The position numbers were made by a program, and so were the translations under genes. A DNA stretch of 64,000 nucleotides from Alistipes finegoldii DSM 17242 (lineage in GTDB: Bacteria; Bacteroidota; Bacteroidia; Bacteroidales; Rikenellaceae): the NCBI RefSeq assembly GCF_000265365.1, contig NC_018011.1, positions 2,559,501 to 2,623,500 on the forward strand, in the 5' to 3' direction. This document shows positions 33,357 to 42,710 of this stretch, piece by piece (the first letter of the stretch is position 1; every line of letters starts with the position of its first letter). A model generated the notes under the pieces. That model worked only from the letters and a program-made list of their open reading frames with translations. It did no database searches and was not told the origin of the DNA.

Positions 33357-33609
33357 CTTCCGCCTGCCTGAGTCTGTCTTCCGTTTTTCCTGAGTCCGCC
33401 GCTCTTCCGGGCCTTAGGGCGTGTTCCGGTCCGGGCGGTGCTTTCCGGCGGGTCGGACGGAGTGCATGCGCCCTGTTCGGCCGATTTTCCGGTTTCGAAT
33501 GTAAAATTTGTTATTTCGATTAGTAACCTGTCTTGTGAAATTGTATTATTTATAGAAACAAAGGCGCAGAACGGGATGCATTCCCGTCTGCGGTTGCAAA
33601 AAGTTTTAC

Positions 33610-33617
33610 TATCTTTG
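33610..33617 (+). promoter_or_regulatory. -7 box of the N-glycan utilisation operon
   Basis: TATCTTTG matches TAnnTTTG 32 bp before the MFS gene. A TTG at 33594-33596 is closer than usual (13 bp), so the -33 element is uncertain. Confidence 0.5.
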
Positions 33618-33649
33618 CATCAATTCTAACCTTAACCTGAAAAGAACCG

Positions 33650-34963
33650 ATGTCTGCAAATTCCCGAAAAGTATCGCCGCTGGCATGGGTCCCCACGGTC
33701 TATTTTGCCATGGGGCTCCCGTTTATTATCGTAAACATGGTAGCGACGCTGATGTTCCGAGGGCTGGGTATCGACGATGCCCGCATTACGCTCTGGACTT
33801 CGCTGATTATCCTGCCGTGGTCGCTCAAACCCTTCTGGAGTCCCTTGATGGAGATGTTCAGGACCAAGAAATTCTGGGTCGTCGCCACGCAGCTGGTTTC
33901 GGGTCTGGGACTTGCGCTGGTCGCCCTGTCGCTTCCGCTTCCCAACTTTTTCCCCTATGCCATCGCCCTGATGGCCGTCGTGGCCTTCAGCGGCGCGACG
34001 CACGACATCGCCACCGACGGCGTCTATATCACCGAACTTTCCAAAGACCTGCAGGCCAAGTTCATCGGCTGGCAGGGCGCCTTTTACAACATCGCTAAGG
34101 TCTTCGCCATGGGCGGACTGGTCTATCTGGCCGGCGCGCTCAAGGACCATGTCGGAATCGTGCAGGCGTGGATGACCGTGATGGGCCTTTGCGGCGGCAT
34201 TCTCTTCCTGCTGGGACTGTACCACATCCGCATGCTGCCTTCGGGTGGCGCCGCGACGGCCCATGCTGACAGTTTCGGCGGCGCCATGCGCGAAACGAAA
34301 CGCATCTTTCTGGAGTTCTTCAAGAAGAAATACATCTGGATCTATTTCGCCTTCATCCTCTTCTACCGCTTCGCCGAAGGTCTGGTCATCAAGATCGTGC
34401 CGCTGTTCCTCAACGCTCCGCTCGATCAGCAGGGCATGGGCCTTACCGAACAGCAGATCGGACTCTATTACGGTACGTTCGGCGTGATCGCCTTCGTCGT
34501 GGGGTCCATTCTGGGCGGCTATTTCATTTCGTGGCTCAAACTGCGGCGCGCCTTGTTCCCGCTGGTCTGCATCTTCAACGTTCCGTTCGTGGTCTATGCG
34601 CTGCTGGCGTGGTTCCAGCCTTCGAGCCCCGTGCTGATCTGCGCGGCCATCGTGTTCGAATATTTCAGTTACGGCTTCGGCTTCGTGGGACTCACGCTCT
34701 TCATCATGCAGCAGGTGGCGCCCGGCCCGCACCAGATGGCGCACTACGCCTTCGGGTCGTCGCTTGCCAACCTCGGCGTGATGCTTCCGGGTATGATCAG
34801 CGGCTGGCTTTGTGACAGTTTGGGCGGCTATCACTACTTCTTCATGTGGGCGCTGCTGGCGACGGTTCCCGCCTTCCTGCTCGCCGCGCGCATTCCCTTC
34901 ACCCATCCCGATACCGAAGAGGTGACGGCCGAGGAGATCGACAAAGAATTGATCAACGAATAA
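33650..34963 (+). CDS. MFS sugar transporter of the mannoside/N-glycan locus
   Basis: 437 residues with twelve predicted membrane helices. The opening WVPTVYFAMGLPFIIVNMVA and ATHDIATDGVYI resemble AmpG/PAT-like MFS members that import glycans across the inner membrane. Gene order MFS-GH130 is a recurrent arrangement in Bacteroidota beta-mannoside and N-glycan loci. There the transporter delivers the Man-beta-1,4-(Glc or GlcNAc) disaccharide to the cytosolic phosphorylase. It is the first gene of a six-gene operon with tight spacing. Confidence 0.82.
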   Translation: MSANSRKVSPLAWVPTVYFAMGLPFIIVNMVATLMFRGLGIDDARITLWTSLIILPWSLKPFWSPLMEMFRTKKFWVVATQLVSGLGLALVALSLPLPNFFPYAIALMAVVAFSGATHDIATDGVYITELSKDLQAKFIGWQGAFYNIAKVFAMGGLVYLAGALKDHVGIVQAWMTVMGLCGGILFLLGLYHIRMLPSGGAATAHADSFGGAMRETKRIFLEFFKKKYIWIYFAFILFYRFAEGLVIKIVPLFLNAPLDQQGMGLTEQQIGLYYGTFGVIAFVVGSILGGYFISWLKLRRALFPLVCIFNVPFVVYALLAWFQPSSPVLICAAIVFEYFSYGFGFVGLTLFIMQQVAPGPHQMAHYAFGSSLANLGVMLPGMISGWLCDSLGGYHYFFMWALLATVPAFLLAARIPFTHPDTEEVTAEEIDKELINE

Positions 34964-34980
34964 ACAGATAACGTAAAACT

Positions 34981-35991
34981 ATGGACAACAACCTGAAAAT
35001 CGTAGGCCCGGCCATGCCGGATATGCCGTGGGAGGATCGTCCCGCCGGCTCCAAGGAAGTGATGTGGCGCTATTCGGCCAATCCGATCATCCCGCGCGAC
35101 GCGCTTTCGACGTCGAACAGCATTTTCAACTCGGCGGTCATTCCCTTCAAGAAAGGCAAGTATAACTATGCGGGCGTTTTCCGCTGCGACGACACCAACC
35201 GCCGCATGCGCATCCACGCCGCTTTCTCGGTGGACGGCATCAAGTGGGATATCTGCGAGGAGGATTTCAAACTCGTGGGCGCCGATCCCGAAATCGCCGA
35301 GTGGGTTTACGGTTACGATCCCCGCGTAGCCAAGATCGAGGATAAGTATTATGTGACGTGGTGCAACGGCTACCACGGCCCGACGATCGGCATCGCGTGG
35401 ACCGACGACTTCGAGACGTTCCACCAGCTGGAGAACGCCTTTATCCCCTTCAACCGCAACGGCGTGCTGTTCCCCCGCAAGATCAACGGCCGTTTCGCCA
35501 TGCTGTCGCGTCCGAGCGACAACGGCCATACGGCTTTCGGCGACATTTTCTACTCGGAGTCGCCCGACATGGAGTTCTGGGGCCGCCACCGTCATGTGAT
35601 GTCGCCCGCGGCCTTCGAGGTGTCGGCATGGCAGTGCATGAAGATCGGTGCGGGTCCCGTACCCATCGAGACGAGCGAGGGCTGGCTGCTGCTCTACCAC
35701 GGCGTGCTGCGTTCGTGCAACGGTTATGTCTATGCGTTCGGTTCGGCGCTGCTCGACCTCGACCAGCCGTGGAAGACGATCGCCCGCAGCGGCCCGTACC
35801 TGATTTCGCCGCGCGAGATCTACGAGCTGACGGGCGACGTTCCGAACGTCACGTTCCCCTGCGCGTCGCTCCATGACCCCGAAACGGGCCGGATCGCCGT
35901 CTATTACGGATGCGCCGACACCGTCACGGGCCTTGCCTTCGGTTATATCCCCGAAATCGTCAAGTTTACCAAGGAAAACAATATTCTCTGA
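34981..35991 (+). CDS. GH130 beta-1,4-mannosyl-sugar phosphorylase
   Basis: 336 residues without a signal peptide, so cytosolic. Family features include MWRYSANPIIPRDALSTSNS at the start, the general-acid region VYGYDPRVAKIEDKYYVTW, GVLFPRKINGRFAMLSRPSD, LLYHGVL and a C-terminal VYYGCADTVTGLAF. GH130 enzymes use phosphate to cleave beta-mannosides, giving mannose-1-phosphate. With GH92 and GH163-like partners the likely substrate is Man-beta-1,4-GlcNAc from the N-glycan core. Man-Glc phosphorolysis is an alternative that sequence reading cannot exclude. Confidence 0.9.
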   Translation: MDNNLKIVGPAMPDMPWEDRPAGSKEVMWRYSANPIIPRDALSTSNSIFNSAVIPFKKGKYNYAGVFRCDDTNRRMRIHAAFSVDGIKWDICEEDFKLVGADPEIAEWVYGYDPRVAKIEDKYYVTWCNGYHGPTIGIAWTDDFETFHQLENAFIPFNRNGVLFPRKINGRFAMLSRPSDNGHTAFGDIFYSESPDMEFWGRHRHVMSPAAFEVSAWQCMKIGAGPVPIETSEGWLLLYHGVLRSCNGYVYAFGSALLDLDQPWKTIARSGPYLISPREIYELTGDVPNVTFPCASLHDPETGRIAVYYGCADTVTGLAFGYIPEIVKFTKENNIL

Positions 35992-35993
35992 CG

Positions 35994-38261
35994 ATGCTGC
36001 GACGAACGCTCTTAACTGCTGCGCTCGCCGCAGCCGTTTTCTGCGCACCGCTGCGTGCGCAGGAACCCGCCGACTGGGTCGATCCTTTCGTCGGCACGAC
36101 CAACTTCGGCACGACCAACCCCGGCGCGGTGTGTCCCAACGGCATGATGTCCGTGGTTCCCTTCAACGTGATGGGTTCCGACGAGAACGTCTACGACAAG
36201 GACGCCCGCTGGTGGTCCACGCCCTATGAGTTCCACAACAAGTTCTTCACGGGTTTCGCGCACGTCACGCTGAGCGGCGTGGGGTGCCCCGAACTGGGAT
36301 CGCTGCTGGTGATGCCGACCACGGGCGCGCTCGACGTCGATTACCGCAATTACGGCAGCAAGTACACCGGTGAAACCGCTTCTCCGGGCTACTATTCGAA
36401 CCGGCTTTCGAAGTACGGCGTCCTTGCCGAAGTGACGGCCACGCCGCGCAGCTCGGCCGAACGCTACACCTTCCCGGCGGGCGAGAGCCATATCCTGCTC
36501 AATCTGGGCGAGGGCCTTACCAACGAATCGGGGGCTTGGGTGCGCCGCGTGAGCGACACCGAGGTCGAGGGCATGAAACTGCTCGGCACGTTCTGCTACA
36601 ACCCGCAGGCGGTGTTCCCGATCTATTTCGTGATGCGCGTCTCGAAACGCCCCTCCGCCACGGGATTCTGGAAGAAACAGCCCCCCAAATACGGCGTCGA
36701 AGCCGAGTGGGACAAGGATGCCGGCAATTACAAACTCTATACGCACTACGGCCGTGAACTCGCGGGCGACGATGTGGGCGTGTGGTTCAGCTACGATACG
36801 ACGGAGGGCGAGCAGCTCGAAGTCCGCATGGGCGTTTCGTTCGTGTCGGTCGAGAATGCGCGCCTGAACCTCGAAGCCGAGCAGCAGGAGCGTTCGTTCG
36901 ACGACATCCGTGCCGCGGCGCGCCGCTCGTGGAACGACGATCTGGGCCGCATCCGCGTCGAGGGCGGCACCGACGCGCAGAAGAAGGTCTTCTATACGGG
37001 GCTCTATCATGCGCTGATCCATCCCAACGTGCTGAGCGACGTCAACGGTGAATACCCCGCGATGGAGAGCGCCGAAATCCGCACCGCCGAGGGCAACCGC
37101 TATACGGTCTTCTCGCTCTGGGACACCTACCGCAACCTGCACCAGCTGATGACGCTGGTCTATCCCGAACGCCAGTTGGAAATGGTGCGTTCGATGATCG
37201 GCATGTACAAGGAGTGGGGCTGGCTGCCGAAATGGGAGCTTTACGGCCGCGAAACCTTCACCATGGAGGGCGATCCGGCCATCCCGGTGATCGTCGATAC
37301 GTGGATGAAGGGCCTGCGCGATTTCGACATGGACGCCGCTTACGAGGCGATGCGCAAGTCGGCCACGACGCCCGGCGCGCAGAACAGGATGCGCCCCGAC
37401 ATCGATCCTTATGTCGAAAAGGGCTACGTGCCGCTGGGCTTCTACGCCCGCGACCTTTCGGGCGACAACTCCGTATCGCACGCGCTGGAATACTACATCG
37501 CCGACCATGCCCTGTCGCTGCTGGCCGATTCGCTCGGCCGCAGGGAGGACGCGGCGCTGTTCCGGAACCGTTCGCTCGGCTATAAAAACTATTACAGTCC
37601 CGAATCGGGCACTTTCCGTCCGATCACCGGGGAGGGCGGTTTCCTGACGCCGTTCGATCCGCGGCAAGGCGAGAATTTCGAGCCGGTCCCCGGTTTTCAC
37701 GAAGGCTCGGCATGGAACTATACGTTCTATGTCCCGCACGACGTCTACGGACTGTCGAAGCTGATGGGCGGACGGCGCAAATTCATCGACAAGCTGCAAA
37801 TGGTCTTCGACGAGGGGCTTTACGATCCCGCGAACGAACCCGACATCGCCTATCCCTACCTTTTCAGCTATTTCCGGGGTGAGGAGTGGCGTACGCAGCG
37901 CGAGGTGAACCGCCTGCTGGCCAAATACTTCACCACCGCGCCCGACGGCATTCCCGGCAACGACGATACGGGAACCATGTCGGCGTGGGCCGTCTTCTCG
38001 ATGATGGGCTTCTATCCCGACTGTCCGGGCGAGCCGTATTACACGCTTACCTCGCCCGTTTTCGATCGGGTGACCATTACGCTAGACAGGAAATACTATC
38101 CGGCCGGGGAACTCGTCATCGAGACGAAGCGTCCCGATTCCGGCGCGGTCTATATCCGCTCGATGACGCTCGGCGGCAAACCGCTGAAGCGATACCGCAT
38201 CGGCCACGACGAGCTGCTGCGGGGCGGACGGCTGACTTTCGAACTTCAAAACCGCAAATAG
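35994..38261 (+). CDS. GH92 alpha-mannosidase (secreted)
   Basis: 755 residues. A cleavable signal peptide (LLTAALAAAVFCAPLRAQ) indicates a periplasmic enzyme. GH92 hallmarks are the N-terminal VDPFVGTTNFGTTNPGAVCP, GFAHVTLSGVGCPELG, FYTGLYHALIHPNVLSD, TVFSLWDTYRNLHQLMTL, and GNDDTGTMSAWAVFSMMGFY with the catalytic base region. The family comprises Ca-dependent exo-alpha-mannosidases acting on N-glycan mannose. It begins 2 nt after the GH130 stop and ends directly against the next gene. Confidence 0.95.
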   Translation: MLRRTLLTAALAAAVFCAPLRAQEPADWVDPFVGTTNFGTTNPGAVCPNGMMSVVPFNVMGSDENVYDKDARWWSTPYEFHNKFFTGFAHVTLSGVGCPELGSLLVMPTTGALDVDYRNYGSKYTGETASPGYYSNRLSKYGVLAEVTATPRSSAERYTFPAGESHILLNLGEGLTNESGAWVRRVSDTEVEGMKLLGTFCYNPQAVFPIYFVMRVSKRPSATGFWKKQPPKYGVEAEWDKDAGNYKLYTHYGRELAGDDVGVWFSYDTTEGEQLEVRMGVSFVSVENARLNLEAEQQERSFDDIRAAARRSWNDDLGRIRVEGGTDAQKKVFYTGLYHALIHPNVLSDVNGEYPAMESAEIRTAEGNRYTVFSLWDTYRNLHQLMTLVYPERQLEMVRSMIGMYKEWGWLPKWELYGRETFTMEGDPAIPVIVDTWMKGLRDFDMDAAYEAMRKSATTPGAQNRMRPDIDPYVEKGYVPLGFYARDLSGDNSVSHALEYYIADHALSLLADSLGRREDAALFRNRSLGYKNYYSPESGTFRPITGEGGFLTPFDPRQGENFEPVPGFHEGSAWNYTFYVPHDVYGLSKLMGGRRKFIDKLQMVFDEGLYDPANEPDIAYPYLFSYFRGEEWRTQREVNRLLAKYFTTAPDGIPGNDDTGTMSAWAVFSMMGFYPDCPGEPYYTLTSPVFDRVTITLDRKYYPAGELVIETKRPDSGAVYIRSMTLGGKPLKRYRIGHDELLRGGRLTFELQNRK

Positions 38262-40457
38262 ATGAGACTCTTCCGCTGGATATTCGTTGTGTCGCTGCTG
38301 CTCGTCTCGTCCGGAGTCCGGGCGCAGACCCGGCTGACCCGCAACGGCAAACCTGCGGCCCGGATCGTCGTGGCGCAGCAAACTGCCGCCGATCTCACGG
38401 CCGCGCAGCTGCTGCAGCGATTCGTCCGCGAATCGACCGGTGCGACACTGCCCCTGCTGCATGACGTGACGCCCCGCAAGGGCGACATCCTGATCGGAGC
38501 TTCGGATACCGCGGGACTTGCCGAGGACGGCTTCCGCCTGCGTACGCAGGACGGCGTGCTGCGCATCAGCAGCGGCGGCGACAAGGGGGCGGTTTACGGC
38601 GTCATGACACTGCTGGAACGTTACTTGGGGCTGGATTACTTCGCCGCCGGGGTCTATGACCTCGACCGGAATCCGACCGTCACGCTTCCGGCGATGGACT
38701 TCGCCGAAAATCCGGCGTTCCGCTATCGCCAGAGTCAGGGCTACGGCATGGCGCAGGACTCCGTGTACCGGCTGGCCCTGCGTCTGGAGGAGCCGCGCGA
38801 CATCTTTGCCGGCGGCCTGTGGGTGCACACCTTCAACAGCCTGCTTCCGGCGTCGGTCTACGGCGCGGAGCATCCCGAATACTACTCGTTCATCAACGGC
38901 GAACGTCGTCCCGGCCGCGCCAGCCAATGGTGTCTCACCAACGACGAACTCTTCGAACTGGTGGCGGCGAAAGTCGATTCGATCTTCCGGGCCAACCCCG
39001 GCATGAACATCATCTCCATAAGCCAGAACGACAGCAATTTCACCTACTGCCGCTGCGAGGAGTGCGAGAAGGTCAACCGGTACGAAGGCGCGCCTTCGGG
39101 CAACTATATCCGCTTCCTGAACAAGCTGGCGGAGCGTTTCCCCGACAAGGAGTTTTCGACGCTGGCCTACCTCTTTACGATGCAGCCCCCGAAGCACGTG
39201 AAGCCGCTGCCCAACGTCAATATCATGCTGTGCGACATCGACTGCGACCGCGAAGTGCCCCTTACGGACAATGCGTCGGGCCGCGAGTTCATCGAAGCGA
39301 TGGAGGGGTGGGCGGCCCTGTCGGACAATATCTTCGTGTGGGATTACGGTATCAATTTCGACAACATGGTCGCTCCGTTCCCCAACTTTCCGATACTCAA
39401 ACCCAACATCGGGCTTTTCCGGCGCAACCACGCCACGATGCACTTCTCGCAGATCGGCGGCTCGTACGGCGGCGATTTCTCGGAGATGCGCACCTATGTG
39501 GTCGCCAAGCTGATGTGGAATCCCGATCAGGATACCGACTCGCTCATGCTGCGTTTCATGCGCGGCTATTACGGACCCGCTGCGCCTTATATTTATCAGT
39601 ACGAAAAACTGCTCGAAGGCGCATTGCTGGCGGGCGGCCAGCGGTTGTGGATATACGATTCTCCCGTCTCGCACAAGGACGGCATGCTCAACGCCGCCTG
39701 CCGCAAGCGTTACGGAGAGCTGTTCGACTGCGCCGAGCGGGCCGTGGCGGGGGATTCCGTCCTGCTGCGCCGCGTGCGCCTGACGCGTCTGCCGCTGATG
39801 TACTCCAACCTCGAAATCGCCCGCACGACGGCCGACAAGGACCTCGGCGCCGTGGTGAGCGAGCTGGACGCGTTCGAGAAATACGTGACCCAATTCGGCG
39901 TGAAGACGCTCAACGAACGCAACAACAGCCCGCAGGAATACTGCCGGCTCTACCGCGAACGTTATCTTCCTGCGGAGAACTCCAATCTGGCGCTGGGCGC
40001 GCGGATCGTCTGGATCGACGCTCCTGCGGAGAAATACCGGGCGTCGGGCGAAAAGACCCTGACCGACGGTCTTTTCGGCGGCGCGTCGTTCGTCGAGAGC
40101 TGGACGGGCTGGGAGGGCAAGGACGGCGCCTTCGTCGTCGATCTGGGCCGCGACGTAGCCTTCTCGACGGTCGAGACCGATTTCCTGCACCAGCTGGGCC
40201 AGTGGATTCTGCTGCCCCGTTCGGTGCGCTACTCCGTTTCGTCCGACAACGCGGACTGGACCCCGTTCGGGCAGGTGGAATTTCCTGAGGACCAGTCGGT
40301 GCCCGTGAAGTTCGTTCCGGCTGCCGTCACGGCCGCACAGCCGGTGCGGGCCCGCTATGTCAAAGTCGAAATCGAAGGCGTCAAGACCTGCCCGCCGTGG
40401 CATTACGGCGTAGGCTGCCCCTGCTGGTTCTTCCTCGACGAAGTGACCGTGAAATAA
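38262..40457 (+). CDS. DUF4838 protein, GH163-like endo-beta-N-acetylglucosaminidase
   Basis: 731 residues with a signal peptide (FRWIFVVSLLLVSSGVRAQ). An N-terminal GH20b-like alpha/beta domain (about 25-150) precedes the DUF4838 barrel (about 155-460), which shows WVHTFNSLLP, ISISQNDSNFTYCRCEECEK, NVNIMLCDIDCDRE and FVWDYGINFDNM. A C-terminal discoidin-like beta domain (about 590-731) follows. DUF4838 defines GH163, whose characterised Bacteroides members release complex N-glycans from glycoproteins. That function fits three GH92 genes and GH130 in the same operon. Its start abuts the previous stop. Confidence 0.8.
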   Translation: MRLFRWIFVVSLLLVSSGVRAQTRLTRNGKPAARIVVAQQTAADLTAAQLLQRFVRESTGATLPLLHDVTPRKGDILIGASDTAGLAEDGFRLRTQDGVLRISSGGDKGAVYGVMTLLERYLGLDYFAAGVYDLDRNPTVTLPAMDFAENPAFRYRQSQGYGMAQDSVYRLALRLEEPRDIFAGGLWVHTFNSLLPASVYGAEHPEYYSFINGERRPGRASQWCLTNDELFELVAAKVDSIFRANPGMNIISISQNDSNFTYCRCEECEKVNRYEGAPSGNYIRFLNKLAERFPDKEFSTLAYLFTMQPPKHVKPLPNVNIMLCDIDCDREVPLTDNASGREFIEAMEGWAALSDNIFVWDYGINFDNMVAPFPNFPILKPNIGLFRRNHATMHFSQIGGSYGGDFSEMRTYVVAKLMWNPDQDTDSLMLRFMRGYYGPAAPYIYQYEKLLEGALLAGGQRLWIYDSPVSHKDGMLNAACRKRYGELFDCAERAVAGDSVLLRRVRLTRLPLMYSNLEIARTTADKDLGAVVSELDAFEKYVTQFGVKTLNERNNSPQEYCRLYRERYLPAENSNLALGARIVWIDAPAEKYRASGEKTLTDGLFGGASFVESWTGWEGKDGAFVVDLGRDVAFSTVETDFLHQLGQWILLPRSVRYSVSSDNADWTPFGQVEFPEDQSVPVKFVPAAVTAAQPVRARYVKVEIEGVKTCPPWHYGVGCPCWFFLDEVTVK

Positions 40458-40487
40458 AACGTTGCGAAAATTTTAAACGATTGCATA

Positions 40488-42704
40488 ATGAAACCCAAGC
40501 ATCTTCTTTCCTTATCCGTTCTGCTGATTTCGGCCGCCTGTTCGCAGCCTGAGCAGAAGCCGCTGACGCAGTATGTCGATATGTACATCGGCACGGGCGG
40601 CCACGGCCATGTCTTCATGGGGGCCAACGTTCCGTTCGGCGCCGTGCAGCTCGGCCCCACCAGCATCCCGCAGTCGTGGGACTGGGTGTCGGGATACCAC
40701 ATTTCCGATACGACCGTCATCGGTTTCAGCCATACCCACCTCAACGGTACGGGTATCGGCGACCTGTTCGACGTCACGGTGATGCCTGTCGTGGGCGGGG
40801 TGACCTACGCCCGCGGCACGGAGGACGACCCGCAGTCGGGGCTTTGGTCCTATTTCAGCCGTAAGAACGAAAAAGCCCGTCCGGGCTATTACGCCACGCG
40901 GCTCGACCGCTACGGCGTCGATGTGGAGCTGACCGCCACCAAGCGTGTCGGGCTGCACAAATACACCTTCCCCGCGTCGCAGGAGGCCGCCGTGGTCTTT
41001 GACCTCGAAAACGGCGGCTGCTGGGACAAGGCCACCGAGACCGCATTCGTTTCCGACGGACTCCGGCTCAGCGGTTACCGCTATTCGACGGGCTGGGCCA
41101 AGGATCAGCGCGTTTACTTCACGGCCGAATTCTCGAAGCCGGTGAAGAATATCTCCTATCCCGATGCGTCGGAGACGGTTCCGGAGGAGGGCGACGTTAC
41201 GGTCAAGGGCCGTTACGCCCGCGTGGAGTTCGATACGACCGACGGCGAGCCGCTCTATATGAAAGTGGCGATTTCGCCCGTGAGCATCGAGAACGCCAAG
41301 CTCAACATGCAGGCGGAACTTCCCGGCTGGGACTTCGAAGCCACGGCGGCGGCGGCCGACAAGGCGTGGAACGCCGAGCTGCAGAAGGTGCGTGTCGAGA
41401 CTGCGGACGAAGCCGCCCGCCGCATCTTCTATACGGCGCTCTACCACACGATGGTCGCTCCGTCGGAGTTCTGCGACGTGAACGGCGACTATCGGGGCGC
41501 TGACGGCGAGATCTACCGCGCCGCGCCGTTCGTGAACTATACGACCTTCTCGTTGTGGGACACCTACCGCGCTGCCCAGCCGCTGATGACGATTCTCCAT
41601 CCTGAGAAGATGCCCGACATCGCCAATACGATGCTCCATATCTACACGCAGCAGGGCAAGCTTCCCGTCTGGCACCTCGCGGGCAACGAGACCGACTGCA
41701 TGGTCGGCAATCCCGGCATTCCGGCCATGGCCGACATCGTGCTGAAAGGTTACGGCGGCTTCGACAAGGAGCTGGCCTACGAGGCGCTGAAGAAATCCGC
41801 CATGCTCGGCGAGCGGGGTATGGACCTGCGCATGAAATACGGCTATATCCCCTGCGACCTCTTCAACGAAGCGGTGGCCTACGACATGGAGTACGCGCTG
41901 GCCGACTGGGCCGTGGCTCAGGTCGCGGCGCAGCGCGGCGATACGGCCGATTACGACTATTTCCTCGATCGCAGCAAATCCTACCGCCACTTCTTCGATC
42001 CCGAAACCCGCTTCATGCGCGGGCTGGATTCGAAAGGCGGCTTCCGCACGCCCTTCAACCCGTTCGCTTCGACCCACCGCGAGGACGACTACTGTGAGGG
42101 CAATGCGTGGCAGTATACGTGGCTCGTGCCGCACGACGTCGAGGGGCTGATCGGCTGCTTCGGCGGCAAGGAGGCTTTCGTCGAAAAACTCGACTCGCTC
42201 TTCACGGTCAGCTCCGTGCTGGAGGGCGCCGCTTCGCCCGACATTTCGGGCCTGATCGGTCAGTACGCCCACGGCAACGAACCCAGCCACCACGTCGTCT
42301 ACCTCTATACGATGATCGGCCAGCCCGCGAAGACCGCCGACAAGGTGCGCGAAATCCTGACGACGCTCTATCACGACCAACCCGACGGATTGTCGGGCAA
42401 CGAGGACGTCGGCCAGATGTCGGCGTGGTACGTGCTTTCGTCGCTGGGATTCTATCAGGTCGAGCCAGCCGGAGGACGCTACTTCTTCGGTTCGCCGCTC
42501 TTCGACAAGGCCGAGCTGCGCGTGCGCGACGGCGTGTTCACCGTGATCGCGCACAACAATTCGGCGGCTGACAAATACATTCAGCGCGTGAAACTCAACG
42601 GCGAGCCGTACGCCAAGCCCTATATCGGTTTCGAAGAGATCGCCGCGGGCGGCACGCTCGAATTCGAAATGGGACCGGAGCCTGCCGTATGGTACGAACT
42701 TTAA
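40488..42704 (+). CDS. GH92 alpha-mannosidase (lipoprotein)
   Basis: 738 residues; lipobox LLISAAC with the lipid Cys near residue 19, so envelope anchored. GH92 signatures: YVDMYIGTGGHGHVFMGANV, FSHTHLNGTGIGDLFDV, FYTALYHTMVAPSEFCDV, TFSLWDTYRAAQPLMTI, HLAGNETDCMVGNPGIP and GNEDVGQMSAWYVLSSLGFY. The HLAGNETDCM stretch resembles alpha-1,2-mannosidase-type members of the family, but linkage specificity cannot be assigned from sequence alone. It lies 30 nt after the GH163-like gene. Confidence 0.95.
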   Translation: MKPKHLLSLSVLLISAACSQPEQKPLTQYVDMYIGTGGHGHVFMGANVPFGAVQLGPTSIPQSWDWVSGYHISDTTVIGFSHTHLNGTGIGDLFDVTVMPVVGGVTYARGTEDDPQSGLWSYFSRKNEKARPGYYATRLDRYGVDVELTATKRVGLHKYTFPASQEAAVVFDLENGGCWDKATETAFVSDGLRLSGYRYSTGWAKDQRVYFTAEFSKPVKNISYPDASETVPEEGDVTVKGRYARVEFDTTDGEPLYMKVAISPVSIENAKLNMQAELPGWDFEATAAAADKAWNAELQKVRVETADEAARRIFYTALYHTMVAPSEFCDVNGDYRGADGEIYRAAPFVNYTTFSLWDTYRAAQPLMTILHPEKMPDIANTMLHIYTQQGKLPVWHLAGNETDCMVGNPGIPAMADIVLKGYGGFDKELAYEALKKSAMLGERGMDLRMKYGYIPCDLFNEAVAYDMEYALADWAVAQVAAQRGDTADYDYFLDRSKSYRHFFDPETRFMRGLDSKGGFRTPFNPFASTHREDDYCEGNAWQYTWLVPHDVEGLIGCFGGKEAFVEKLDSLFTVSSVLEGAASPDISGLIGQYAHGNEPSHHVVYLYTMIGQPAKTADKVREILTTLYHDQPDGLSGNEDVGQMSAWYVLSSLGFYQVEPAGGRYFFGSPLFDKAELRVRDGVFTVIAHNNSAADKYIQRVKLNGEPYAKPYIGFEEIAAGGTLEFEMGPEPAVWYEL

Positions 42705-42710
42705 ACGGAA